The position numbers and the translations under genes were made by a program. The notes below the pieces were generated by a model that saw nothing but the letters and a program-made list of their open reading frames with translations, was not told the DNA's origin and did no database searches. DNA of 64,000 bases, taken from CATQHD01 sp965202675. GTDB taxonomy: Bacteria > Actinomycetota > Acidimicrobiia > Spongiisociales > Spongiisociaceae. This document shows positions 9,656-18,127 of this stretch, piece by piece (position 1 is the first letter of the stretch; each line of letters begins with the position of its first letter). Location: assembly GCA_965202675.1 (NCBI GenBank), contig OZ241842.1, positions 1,612,001 through 1,676,000 on the forward strand, written 5' to 3'.

Positions 9656-11012
9656 GGCATCCGTATACCCGCCCGCTCCCGAGCTGCCGGAGCTCATCAC
9701 GGAGGTTCCCGGCCCGGCGTCGCGGAACCTGTTCCGAAGGGATCAGAGCCTGCTGGCGGCGGGCGGCTCCGCCGGGGCGCTGTGGTCGGAGCTGGCCGTG
9801 GTCGAGGGAAGCGGGGCGATGATCCGCGACGCAGACGGGAACTGGCTGCTCGACGCCTGTTCGGGCACCGTGGTCATGAACCTGGGGCACGGCCACCCCG
9901 CCGTGGCGGAAGCGCTCGGCGAACAGGCCCGGCGGCTGACCCACTTCTACGATTTCGCCACCCGGATCCGGGTCGACTTCCTCGAAGCCCTCAAGGCGGT
10001 CATGCCGCCCGGCATCGACGCCTTCCATCTGGCCAACTCAGGGAGCGAGGCGGTGGAGTCAGCCCTCCGGACCGTCCGGTCGGCCACCGGCCGCCACGAG
10101 GTGATCGCCTTCCACAACGCCTACCACGGAAGGACGCTGGGCGCCCTGTCCCTGACCGCGGGCGCGGGGCGGGAAGGGCTCGGACCGCTGCTGCCGGGCG
10201 TGTGGCACGCCCCGGCCCCCGACCCCGCCCAGACCCCGGAGGCCGGCGAAGAGGAACGCGTCGCGGCGTGCGGGCGGCATCTCGAACGCCTGGCGTCGCA
10301 GGTCCTGACCGGGCCGCCCGCCGCGGTCTTCATCGAACCCATGCAGGGGGCGGGCGGCATGATCCCCGTCCCGGCCGGTTTCCTGGAGCTGCTGCGCTCC
10401 TTCTGCGACCGGACGGGCGCCCTGCTGGTGTTCGACGAGATACTCACCGGCGGCGGCAGGACCGGGCGCTTCTGGGCCTTCGAGCATTCGGGGGTGGCGC
10501 CCGACCTGCTATTGGCCGGCAAGGGCATAGGCGGCGGCTTCCCCATCGGCGCGGCGGCCGGCCCCCGCCGGGTAATGGACGCCGGCCCGGGGGCGCAGCC
10601 CACCCACAACAGCAGCACCTTCGGCGGCAACCCCCTGGCCTGCGCGGCGGGGTTGGCCGCCCTCACCGCCCTCCTCGACGAGGGGCTGGCGGCCGACGCC
10701 GCCCGGGTGGGCGGTCATCTGATCAGATCCCTGCGGCGGCGCCTGGCCCCACGCGGCAATGTCGCGGACGTGCGCGGGCTGGGCCTGGCGGTCGGCGTGG
10801 AGCTGACCGCCGACCGGGAGGCCCGCACCCCCGCATCGAACGACTTCATCCGCGCCGCCCTGCGGGGCCTGCTGCGCCGGGGCGTGGTCATCTCCAGCAC
10901 CGGCCCGGTCATGCGGATCACCCCTCCCCTCTGCCTGACGGCCCTCCAGGCCGACTTCATCGCGCAGGCCGTGAACGAGACCCTGTTGGAACTCGAGCCC
11001 GCCGCCGGTTGA
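9648..11012 (+). CDS. Class III pyridoxal-phosphate aminotransferase
   Basis: The 454-residue fold-type I aminotransferase has the omega-amino acid/GABA-transaminase signature: NSGSEAVESALR near residue 128, the HNAYHGRT segment, VFDEILTGGGRTG, and the cofactor lysine in LLAGKGIGGGFPIGA. The substrate-deciding residues cannot be assigned with confidence; GABA, taurine, 2-aminoethylphosphonate or another omega-amine are possible. ATG 9648 overlaps the preceding gene by 8 bases. With the adjacent ThDP enzyme it could form a route that deaminates an amino compound and decarboxylates the keto product. Confidence 0.85.
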   Translation: MARASVYPPAPELPELITEVPGPASRNLFRRDQSLLAAGGSAGALWSELAVVEGSGAMIRDADGNWLLDACSGTVVMNLGHGHPAVAEALGEQARRLTHFYDFATRIRVDFLEALKAVMPPGIDAFHLANSGSEAVESALRTVRSATGRHEVIAFHNAYHGRTLGALSLTAGAGREGLGPLLPGVWHAPAPDPAQTPEAGEEERVAACGRHLERLASQVLTGPPAAVFIEPMQGAGGMIPVPAGFLELLRSFCDRTGALLVFDEILTGGGRTGRFWAFEHSGVAPDLLLAGKGIGGGFPIGAAAGPRRVMDAGPGAQPTHNSSTFGGNPLACAAGLAALTALLDEGLAADAARVGGHLIRSLRRRLAPRGNVADVRGLGLAVGVELTADREARTPASNDFIRAALRGLLRRGVVISSTGPVMRITPPLCLTALQADFIAQAVNETLLELEPAAG

Positions 11013-11038
11013 CAGTGCGGGCGGCCGCAGCCGGGCGG

Positions 11039-11614
11039 ATGCGGCGGGCCCTGCCCGCCCTTGCGGTGGCGCTGGCCTGCCTGGGCGCAGGGTGCCGGGG
11101 CGGGGCGGCGCCGGAGTTGCAGCCCTCCGCCGCGGTTTCTTCGCCCTCGTCAACCGCTTCAACCGCAACCGCAGCCGCAACCTTCACAACCTCCGGGGCC
11201 CGCGCCGAGGCGGAAGCTCCGGACGAGGAGGCGCAGGAGTGCCATCGGTTCACCGCCGGGCTCGACCGGTTCGTGTTCAACCGCCTGCAGCCGATCCTGA
11301 CCGAAGCGGCGGAGCTGCTCGGCGCCCCGCCCGATTCTTCCGACCCCGCGGCGGCGGCCGCCGGGCTGCACGAAGCGGCCCGCCGGCTCGAGGGGCTGGT
11401 GGACGAGCTCGACCGGATGGGCGTCCCTCCCCGGAGGGCGGCCGGCCTGTTGCTCTCGATCCGCCGGGGGGTGCTGCTCTACGCCGCCGGTTTCGAGAAA
11501 GGAGGCCGGGGATGGGAATCGGGCGACGCCGGCCTGATCCGAGAAGCGAAGAACGATGTCCTGGAAGCGGCGGCGGAGATGAACTCCTTCTTCGGCCTGC
11601 AGCTGTGCGGCTGA
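11039..11614 (+). CDS. Putative lipoprotein of unknown function
   Basis: A 191-residue protein starts at ATG 11039; GTG 11015 in the same frame is an alternative. The N-terminus is Arg-Arg, a hydrophobic core and LGAGC with Cys19, a lipobox-like end of a signal peptide. A Ser/Thr/Ala-rich spacer (about 25-60) follows, then a helical region rich in Leu, Arg and Glu. No catalytic motif is visible. It starts 26 bases after the aminotransferase and is probably the last gene of that transcript. Confidence 0.6.
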   Translation: MRRALPALAVALACLGAGCRGGAAPELQPSAAVSSPSSTASTATAAATFTTSGARAEAEAPDEEAQECHRFTAGLDRFVFNRLQPILTEAAELLGAPPDSSDPAAAAAGLHEAARRLEGLVDELDRMGVPPRRAAGLLLSIRRGVLLYAAGFEKGGRGWESGDAGLIREAKNDVLEAAAEMNSFFGLQLCG

Positions 11615-11702
11615 GAGGCCCGCCCGCCCCCCGGCGCGGGTAGAGTCGGTCCGACGGCATCGGCCCGCAGGAGCAGGGAGACCAGGGAGGCAAGGAGGCG
11701 GC

Positions 11703-12623
11703 ATGGCGCTGCAGGTAATGACCGTGCGGGGGCCGGTCCCCCCCGGCGAGCTGGGCCACACCCAGACCCACGACCACGTCTTCTCCGACATTTCCTGGGC
11801 CCGCCACCGCTGGGTGGCGATGCCGACCACCGACGAGGTCCAGATGACCGAGGAGATCCGGCTCTACAAGGAGGCCGGCGGGGGGGCAATCGTCGACTGC
11901 GCCCTCGAGCACATCGGGCGCAAACCCGAGGCTCTCCGCCGGATCTCCGAGGCCACCGGCGTGCACATCGTGATGGGGGTCGGCTTCTACCGGGAGCCCT
12001 ACTACCCCGAGTTCGTGAACAAGTGGACCACGCAGCGGCTGGCCGAGTACATGATCGACGAGATCGAGAACGGCTGGGCGGACACCGGCGTCCGCCCCGG
12101 GGTGATCGGCGAGATCGGAATCGACAAGCGCTGGGTGCAGGGCGTGGAGGAACGGGTGATCCGGGCCGCCGCCCGGGCCCACCACGCTACCGGCCTGGCG
12201 GTTACCACCCACACCCCTCCGCACACGGCCCTGCTCTTCCACGAGATCCTCCAAGAGGAGGGGGTCCCGCCCGACCGCATCATCTTCGGCCACCTGGATA
12301 ACACGCTGGAGATGGACGAGCTCGAGCGCGTGGCCGCGACCGGCGCCTACATCCAGTTCGACCTGATCGGCATCGAATGGATCAACTCCGACCAGCGGCG
12401 GGCGGAGTTCCTGGCCGAGCTGATCCGCCGGGGGCACGGGGATCGGCTGCTGGTGGCCCAGGACATGCCCGCCCGCCCCCGGCTGAAGACCAACGGAGGC
12501 CACGGCTACCAGCACCTCATCGACAACTTCCTGCCCATGCTGCGCGCCGAGGGCGTCAACGAGGAAGACATCGACCGCATCACCCGCATCAACCCCGCCC
12601 GGGCGCTCGCGGTAGAGGCGTAA
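11703..12623 (+). CDS. Phosphotriesterase-family metal-dependent hydrolase 3
   Basis: This 306-residue member is more distant from the pair at 6541/7503. Metal ligands visible are H23 and H25 (THDH), the GEIG glutamate, TTHTPPH, FGHLDN and the late AQDMPARPR aspartate. It starts at ATG 11703 with AAGGAGG 7 bases upstream, a strong and independent ribosome-binding site. It stands 88 bases after the lipoprotein and could have its own promoter. It is nearer to the typical phosphotriesterase-homology/lactonase form, and its substrate is unknown. Confidence 0.88.
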   Translation: MALQVMTVRGPVPPGELGHTQTHDHVFSDISWARHRWVAMPTTDEVQMTEEIRLYKEAGGGAIVDCALEHIGRKPEALRRISEATGVHIVMGVGFYREPYYPEFVNKWTTQRLAEYMIDEIENGWADTGVRPGVIGEIGIDKRWVQGVEERVIRAAARAHHATGLAVTTHTPPHTALLFHEILQEEGVPPDRIIFGHLDNTLEMDELERVAATGAYIQFDLIGIEWINSDQRRAEFLAELIRRGHGDRLLVAQDMPARPRLKTNGGHGYQHLIDNFLPMLRAEGVNEEDIDRITRINPARALAVEA

Positions 12624-12639
12624 CAGCCGCAGCGGGGCG

Positions 12640-13435
12640 CCCGCCGGGTGCTTCACCCCCAGGTCGGGCAGGCGGCGCAAGTCGAAGGAGGCCGCGGCGC
12701 AACTCCGCGTCGTGCAGTGCTCAGCTCAGACCCGACCGAATACCAGGCGGTCGGGGCATTCCACCGGACCCCCCGAATATCACATCCAGATGGGCGGTTC
12801 AGGGGATAAGGGTTTGTTTCCGCCGCCCATACCGCGGAAACACGAGATAAAGAGCGTGCGCGGACAGGGTGCCGGAAGGCGCCCCGGCGCAAGCAACTGC
12901 TGGACAGTCTGCCCGATGAGCACGGTCGGCAACGCGCTGCGCCCGCCGACGGAACAGCGATGGCATCCCTATCCGCGCCTCCTCTTACCCCCGGTCGTCC
13001 TACAAAGAAAATCACCAACACCGCGCAAACCGAACCCTTTCTCCTGCGAACCCCTGATCAAACCCCTATCCCCACTCCGAATCCAACAGGAACGCGAAAA
13101 ACACCGCCCACAACCCCGCTTCACGGCCCAGCCCCCACCGCCCGAAACCCATGAATAAAACCCCTATCCCCCACCTCCGAACCCGACAAGAACGCGAAAA
13201 ACACCGCCCCCGCGCCCCGCTTCGCGGGCCCGGCCCCCACCGCCACCACCTTGGATCCGGACGCGCCTGGTCAGTACCCGGAGGGTCGCGTTCGGAGGAT
13301 GATCCCTGTCTCGGTCTGCGCCGGCTGCGGACCGGAGGTGCTTGCGGCTTCTTCATTATCCCACATCGGTGCGACATAGTCAATACCCTTGTGGGGAGAT
13401 CTGACGGATTTTTTTGTCATTCCGTGAAATTAAAA
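12640..13435 (-). repeat. Dispersed GC-rich repeat, locus A
   Basis: No convincing gene lies here. Read on the minus strand, the locus begins with the head sequence CACGGAATGACAAAAAAA (about 13410-13427) just downstream of the PIN-like toxin gene. It then has CCCACAAGGG, a strong promoter-like pair, a short arginine-rich open frame, the hairpin CCCGCGAAGCGGG (13216-13228) near a T-run, and a degraded copy (about 12840-13045) of the tandem unit of locus B. Loci B and C have the same order of parts, each directly after a gene in the same orientation. Confidence 0.75.
13355..13383 (-). promoter_or_regulatory. Promoter-like pair in repeat locus A
   Basis: On the minus strand TTGACT (13378-13383), a 17-bp spacer and GATAAT (13355-13360) form a near-consensus sigma-70-type promoter directed into the repeat. 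The same pair with the same spacing is present in locus B, and with a weaker -10 in locus C. Confidence 0.55.
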
Positions 13436-13473
13436 TCGGGGAGGCAGAACCTATGCCCACAAAAGCCCCCCGT

Positions 13474-13947
13474 TCACGGTTCCTCCGTCGGGAAAAGCTC
13501 ATCTTGTTGCTGGGTCTCGGTTTCCTGAGTCTCCACCAAAGGGAACGTCTGTTCGATGTGATCTTCGTAGACCTTCCAGAAACCAAACTGATTGTCTTCG
13601 CAGGCTTGGGCGATGGCATCCAGATTGTCCAGAAACCGATCCGCCTTGAGTATTGCTGGGTCCATGGCGTTAGTACCGCAAAAGATTTTCGCCTTGTGTT
13701 TTACTATCGCGGATCTTTCGTCGGGGTTATAAGCGACTAGGGTGTCTCCGGTGAAGGCCACCAGCCCTTCTTTGCCGACCTTTTCTATCCATACCTCGTC
13801 CTTGGGAGCTTCGCCAGGGTAGGTTTCCTCATGTGTTATGACCTTCAACCCGGCATCCATGAGCCGTTTGTTGGTTTTAGGAGAAGACAGGTTGGCATCG
13901 GTCCATATGACAAGGTTGGCCAGCGCCTCAGGTACCGAAGGCCACAT
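13474..13947 (-). CDS. PIN-like nuclease toxin (VapC45-like)
   Basis: The 157-residue protein opens with WTDANLSSPKTNKRL and continues with a HEETYPGEAPKDEVWI segment and an FTGDTLVAYNPDERSAI segment. These acidic positions and the order of blocks match the PIN-like VapC45 group of predicted RNases. The tail after about residue 135 is rich in Gln and Glu. ATG 13947 is 22 bases after the stop of the gene encoding the likely antitoxin, so the two are co-transcribed. RNase activity is expected from the family and is not shown here. Confidence 0.65.
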   Translation of the reverse strand: MWPSVPEALANLVIWTDANLSSPKTNKRLMDAGLKVITHEETYPGEAPKDEVWIEKVGKEGLVAFTGDTLVAYNPDERSAIVKHKAKIFCGTNAMDPAILKADRFLDNLDAIAQACEDNQFGFWKVYEDHIEQTFPLVETQETETQQQDELFPTEEP

Positions 13948-13971
13948 GCAAAAGTTCCTAGATATAAGTTT

Positions 13972-14715
13972 TCAGGCAGCCTTGTAGACACGCAACGCGT
14001 CTTCGATGTCAGATTCGGGGATCTTGTAATCAACCGACAGGTCTTTGATTGTCTCTCCGGCCAAGAAGGCTCCCACGATGACATCTACCAGAATGCCCCG
14101 ACGCAAGAAGACCGGGCGGCCAGATCCCCGCCCGGGGTCAATGAACACCCCTGTATCCGGCTTATACGCGGGGGGATGCATTCTCTTCGCGTAACCCCGG
14201 TCGCAGAAATCAAACCGGAGGGACGATGATGATTCCAGTTTGTCTTTGATGGATTCTATATCGTCCTTCACCGCCTCTACAAATACTGTCTGCATGATCG
14301 GCGGCTTAATCAGATCCGATAGCTTGCTCGGATCCTTAGACATTTCTACCAGCAGGTCGGACCCCGCCATGTAGAACCGTTCACTGATCAGCCAGTGGGA
14401 GTCAATACCGGGGTATTTCTTCTTCATGGCCCGCACCATCTTCTTCAACGACTGCAAGCTGGGAGGTGACGGCAAACTCCGAAGAGAGGATATCATCGCC
14501 GCTTCAGCCACCCCGGCGAACGGAACCGAGAAACCCTCTCTGGTCTTATCTACGACCGTAACCATTCCATCTCTACACCAATTGCGGAAGGTTGCCGGGG
14601 TTACGTTGACCAGTCGGGCCGCTTCCTTCTTTTTGTAGAGCGGCAGGCTGAAACGCAGGTCGGACTCCGCAGGCAGCTCCAGAGGCTGTGGAACGTCGAT
14701 TGCGCGGGCAGACAT
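13972..14715 (-). CDS. HTH/DUF433-type antitoxin of the PIN-like pair
   Basis: The 247-residue protein starts at ATG 14715 with GGAGGG 4 bases upstream; the in-frame ATG 14733 lacks that site. Near residue 30 is a MerR-like helix-turn-helix start (KKEAARLVNVTPATFRNWC). The C-terminal about 60 residues (DPGRGSGRPVF ... VGAFLAGETIKDL ... DIEDALR) resemble DUF433, a common antitoxin DNA-binding module. The middle is unassigned. Its position directly before the toxin and the DNA-binding modules suggest autoregulation. Confidence 0.65.
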   Translation of the reverse strand: MSARAIDVPQPLELPAESDLRFSLPLYKKKEAARLVNVTPATFRNWCRDGMVTVVDKTREGFSVPFAGVAEAAMISSLRSLPSPPSLQSLKKMVRAMKKKYPGIDSHWLISERFYMAGSDLLVEMSKDPSKLSDLIKPPIMQTVFVEAVKDDIESIKDKLESSSSLRFDFCDRGYAKRMHPPAYKPDTGVFIDPGRGSGRPVFLRRGILVDVIVGAFLAGETIKDLSVDYKIPESDIEDALRVYKAA

Positions 14716-14836
14716 GTTTCCCTCCGGTATCAACCGATCTGTACCTTACAGCAGGCAGGTGTTAACAGCGCCGATCTTCCGCCGCCGGCTTGAGTGCATG
14801 CCCTTCCCGGTCATTGGCAGCCTTGGAGCCGCCCGT

Positions 14837-15598
14837 CTAGCGGGCCCCCATCCTGATGCCGCCGTCCAGGCGGATGGTCTCGCCGTTCATGTAGGGGTGG
14901 GCAACGAGGAACAGCACCAGGTCGGCGAACTCCTCGGGGCGGCCCAGCCGCTTGGGGTGAAGCACCTGCTTTCCCAGCGACTCCTTGGCCGCCTCGGGCA
15001 GAACAGCCAGGAGCGGCGTGTCGATAGGCCCCGGAGCGATGGCGTTGACCCGCACGCCGATGGCCGACAGGTCGCGGGCGACGGGCAGGGTCATCCCCGC
15101 CACGCCCGCCTTCGAAGCGGAGTAGGCGGCCTGGCCGATCTGTCCGTCGAAGGCGGCCACCGAAGCGGTGTTGACGACGGCGCCCCGGTCGTTGCCGGGG
15201 CCGGGCTCGTTGCCGGCCATCGCCGCCGCCGCGATGCGGATGGTGTTGTAGGTGCCGATCAGGTTGATCTCGATCACCCGGCGGAAGGAGTCCAGATCGT
15301 GGGGTGTTCCGTCCCGGTCCAGGGTGCGCAGAACATACCCGATCCCGGCGCAGTTCACCACGGCCCGCAGCTCGCCCATCCGCACCGCCGCCTCCACCCC
15401 GGCCCTCATATCTTCCCCGCTGGTTACATCGCAGTGCGCGAAGACGCCGCCCAGCTCCTCGGCCAGGGCCTCCCCCTGCGCGTTGGCGATGTCGAGGACG
15501 GCGACCTTCATCCCGGCCCCGGCCAGCGCCCGCGCCGACGCCGCCCCCAGCCCCGACGCCCCCCCTGTAACGACCGCCGATGCTCCTGTCAGATCCAT
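14837..15598 (-). CDS. Short-chain dehydrogenase/reductase (3-hydroxyacyl-CoA dehydrogenase type II-like)
   Basis: The 253-residue NAD(P)-dependent oxidoreductase starts at ATG 15598 behind GGAGGAAG. It has the TGGASGLG cofactor-binding glycines near residue 12, NCAG, a catalytic serine in NTASVAAF, and YSASK. The C-terminal segment (RVNAIAPGPIDTPLL ... RLGRPEEFADLVLFLV) resembles HSD10-type 3-hydroxyacyl-CoA dehydrogenases, which act in fatty-acid or branched-chain amino-acid breakdown. The exact substrate remains open. It stands alone on this strand, before the divergent RNase HI gene. Confidence 0.88.
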   Translation of the reverse strand: MDLTGASAVVTGGASGLGAASARALAGAGMKVAVLDIANAQGEALAEELGGVFAHCDVTSGEDMRAGVEAAVRMGELRAVVNCAGIGYVLRTLDRDGTPHDLDSFRRVIEINLIGTYNTIRIAAAAMAGNEPGPGNDRGAVVNTASVAAFDGQIGQAAYSASKAGVAGMTLPVARDLSAIGVRVNAIAPGPIDTPLLAVLPEAAKESLGKQVLHPKRLGRPEEFADLVLFLVAHPYMNGETIRLDGGIRMGAR

Positions 15599-15780
15599 AT
15601 TCCACTTCCTCCTTCTCTGCCTGCCTGACGCTACCCGCCCGCAAACGGGAAACGGAAAACCGAAAGCCCGCCCCGATTTTCGCGGACCGGAGAAAGAACG
15701 GGGTTCGGGCTTCACGCCCCGCCCGGAGGTGTAATCATTGGGCGCCGACGGAGCAGCAGAACACGCAGCAGCAGGAACAC

Positions 15781-16317
15781 ATGGGAGATCGAGTGCCGAA
15801 GCAAACCAACAAGCCGGGCCGAACAGGCCGCCAGACCGTCGTGTACACGGACGGGGCCTGTTCCGGCAACCCCGGTCCGGGCGGATGGGCCTGGATCATC
15901 CCGGACGGGCCCTACCGGAGCGGCGCGGAGATCCACACCACCAACCAGCGCATGGAGCTGGCGGCCGCCCTCGACGCGGCCCGAACCCTGGACGGGCGGC
16001 TGCTCGTATTCAGCGACTCGAAATACGTGGTGAACTGCTTCCGGGACGGCTGGTGGGAGGGGTGGCTGAAGAAGGGCTGGGTCAACACGAAGCGGAAACC
16101 GGTGGCGAACCGGGACCTGTGGGAACCGCTGGTGGAGATCTACCGGACGGGGCGGATCGCCTTTCGCTGGGTCAAGGGGCACAGAGGCGACAAATGGAAC
16201 GAAGCCGCCGACCGGCTGGCCGTGGACGCCGCCCTGGCCCAGCGGGGCAAGGAGGGGGAGGGCCCGCTGTCCGAGGACTGGCTGAGAGAGGCCCGCCCGG
16301 ACGTCACCCGGCGATAG
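15781..16317 (+). CDS. rnhA: Ribonuclease HI
   Basis: The 178-residue enzyme cleaves the RNA strand of RNA-DNA hybrids. All four carboxylates are visible: D24 in YTDGACSGNPGPGG, E59 in NQRMELAA, D79 in FSDSKYVV and D144 in NEAADRLA; the active-site histidine is in VKGHRGD. An N-terminal basic tail of about 18 residues and a C-terminal extension of about 25 are longer than in the E. coli enzyme. ATG 15781 follows AGCAGGA. The 3' end overlaps the convergent membrane-protein gene by 14 bases. Confidence 0.95.
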   Translation: MGDRVPKQTNKPGRTGRQTVVYTDGACSGNPGPGGWAWIIPDGPYRSGAEIHTTNQRMELAAALDAARTLDGRLLVFSDSKYVVNCFRDGWWEGWLKKGWVNTKRKPVANRDLWEPLVEIYRTGRIAFRWVKGHRGDKWNEAADRLAVDAALAQRGKEGEGPLSEDWLREARPDVTRR

Positions 16318-16984
16318 CCATCTCCCGGCGGAACTTCTTCCAGTCCGACACCTTCGTCGACCACAAGATGTCGGTGATGATCGAGACGGCGCCGCTGACC
16401 AGGAGCAGGATCGTGGTCCAGGAAGGGACTCCGGCTGCCAGGCCCGCCGGGATCAGGGCGAAGGGCACGATCTTGGTCCAGACGGCCCCCGAGGCATGCA
16501 TCCACGCCCGCCGCCTGGCGGAGACGGCCAGATAGGAGGCGTAGTCGGTCTTCACCCCCGGCTGCGCCTGCTTGGCGCTCCCGACGAACCAGTGGGTGAA
16601 GCGGATCCCGGCCATCCTCCCCACCAACAGGTGCGCCAGCCCGTGGGTGGACAGCTGCAGCACCCCCATCCCCGCCAGGAGCGCCGCCCCGTTCCACGGA
16701 TCGGATGCGTAGTAGGCCAGGCCGGCCAGCGCCAGCCCCGCCAGCGTCCCGGCCAGAGCCGCCGCGGTGCCCATCCAGAGAGGAACGGTCAGCAGCGCCC
16801 ACCGCTCGAAGGCCTCCCGGTCGACGGCGGCGATCCGCCCGGCGAACTCCTGCACCAGCGCCGGGTCCCGCTTCACCGCCCCCACCGCCTTCCAGAACCC
16901 CGACCCGGCCAGCCCGGCCTCCGGGTCCGAGGCCAACCGCCCCTCGACCGCCGCCAAAACCTGCTCGACCTCGGCCCGTTCCAT
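16304..16984 (-). CDS. Integral membrane protein of unknown function
   Basis: The 226-residue protein has a soluble N-terminus of about 65 residues and then four or more hydrophobic segments (about 66-95, 100-120, 165-185, 190-208). An STHGLAHLLVGR segment lies near residue 112. It resembles a rhomboid- or M50-like His-containing helix, but the Glu of a zinc HExxH site is missing. I do not recognise a family. ATG 16984 follows GGGAAGG. It converges on rnhA. Confidence 0.6.
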   Translation of the reverse strand: MERAEVEQVLAAVEGRLASDPEAGLAGSGFWKAVGAVKRDPALVQEFAGRIAAVDREAFERWALLTVPLWMGTAAALAGTLAGLALAGLAYYASDPWNGAALLAGMGVLQLSTHGLAHLLVGRMAGIRFTHWFVGSAKQAQPGVKTDYASYLAVSARRRAWMHASGAVWTKIVPFALIPAGLAAGVPSWTTILLLVSGAVSIITDILWSTKVSDWKKFRREMAIAG

Positions 16985-17057
16985 CCTGCACCTTCCCTGC
17001 GAGCTTGCCCCGAGATGGTAATCCCGGAAACGGCGGGTCCCCGCCGGAGGCGGCCGG

Positions 17058-17927
17058 TCAGAGGGCGTCGGTGTTTACCACCGGCTGGGTGGCCTTGTCG
17101 CCGCAGAGCACTACGAGCAGGTTGCTGACCATGGCGGCCTTGCGCTCCTCGTCCAGCTCGACGATTTCGCGGTCGGACAGCTGGTCGAGGGCCATCTGCA
17201 CCATGCTGACGGCGCCCTCGACGATGCGGCTGCGGGCGGCGATGATGGCTCCGGCCTGCTGGCGTTGGAGCATCGCCGAGGCGATCTCGGGCGCGTAGGC
17301 CAGGTGGGTGATGCGGGCCTCGAGCACCTCCACCCCGGCCTCGTCGAGCCGATTCTGTATCTCGATCTTGAGCCGGGCGGCGATTTCCTCGGTGTCGCCC
17401 CGCAGGGAGATCTCCCCCTCCTGATCCGTGTCGTAGGGGTACTGGGTGGCCAGGTTGCGGACCGCCGTCTCGCTCTGGACGCGCACGAAGTTGACGTAGT
17501 CGTCCACCTCGAAGGCGGCCACGGCGGTGTCGACCACCTTCCAGACGACCACGGCGGCCATCTCGATGGGGTTGCCGTCGGTGTCGTTGACCTTGGAGCG
17601 CTCCGTCTCGAAGTTGCGCACCCGCACCGAGATGCGCCGCTTCGTATACAGCGGGTTGGCGTAGCGGAGCCCCGGATCGTGGACGGTGCCGATGTAGCGC
17701 CCGAACAGCTGCAGCACCCGCGCCTCGTTGGGCGGGATGGCGAACAAGCCGGCGAGCAGGAAGAGGATGAACGGGAAGAGCACCGAGGAGACGATGACCA
17801 TCCACGCGGTCTCGCTGCCTATACCCAGAACGAACAGGAAGATGTCCAATGCCAGCACAAACAGAAGGACGAGCAGGCTCAACCAGCCCGATGCGGCGTT
17901 GTGGGTTTTCTCCTGGATCATCGGCAC
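17058..17927 (-). CDS. SPFH (band 7) domain membrane protein
   Basis: The product has about 289 residues. A hydrophobic hairpin (about residues 12-65) anchors it, and an SPFH domain follows from PPNEARVLQLFGRYIGTVHDPGLRYANPL through NRLDEAGVEVLEARITHLAY. A helical coiled-coil region with LQRQQAGAIIAARSRIVEGAV ends the protein. Such proteins form membrane scaffolds and often regulate proteases or lipid domains. GTG 17927 has AGGAG 5 bases upstream and is my preferred start; ATG 17942 and ATG 17921 are alternatives. No NfeD-like or protease partner is adjacent. Confidence 0.88.
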   Translation of the reverse strand: MPMIQEKTHNAASGWLSLLVLLFVLALDIFLFVLGIGSETAWMVIVSSVLFPFILFLLAGLFAIPPNEARVLQLFGRYIGTVHDPGLRYANPLYTKRRISVRVRNFETERSKVNDTDGNPIEMAAVVVWKVVDTAVAAFEVDDYVNFVRVQSETAVRNLATQYPYDTDQEGEISLRGDTEEIAARLKIEIQNRLDEAGVEVLEARITHLAYAPEIASAMLQRQQAGAIIAARSRIVEGAVSMVQMALDQLSDREIVELDEERKAAMVSNLLVVLCGDKATQPVVNTDAL

Positions 17928-17956
17928 GGCTTCTCCTCTCATGGTTCCCAGAAGGG

Positions 17957-18029
17957 TGGGCCCGGAGGGAATCGAACCCTCGACCTTCGGATTAAAAGTC
18001 CGCTGCTCTGCCGACTGAGCTACAGGCCC
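17957..18029 (-). tRNA. tRNA-Lys (UUU)
   Basis: The 73-base cloverleaf on the minus strand starts GGGCCTG and ends CGGGCCC, which form a 7-bp acceptor stem with one G-U pair, followed by discriminator A. The anticodon loop CTTTTAA gives UUU. The T arm has the GGTTCGATTCC core. CCA is not encoded: the bases after the discriminator are CCC. Confidence 0.97.
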
Positions 18030-18127
18030 GCCTGCCAGGGTAGCCGCCCTCCGCCGGATAGCCGGACCGCACCGGGCGGATAGGGATCGCGGGCGGCGGA
18101 CGCTCCGGCGGGCTATAGGCTCGCGGG

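Noticed and set aside
12653..13021. Minus-strand frame of 122 codons in repeat locus A
   Set aside because: It overlaps a degraded copy of the locus B unit, and the conserved MHxxR start is lost. I treat it as part of the repeat.
16304..16984. M50-type metalloprotease
   Set aside because: The His-containing helix lacks the Glu of HExxH and there is no second ligand motif.
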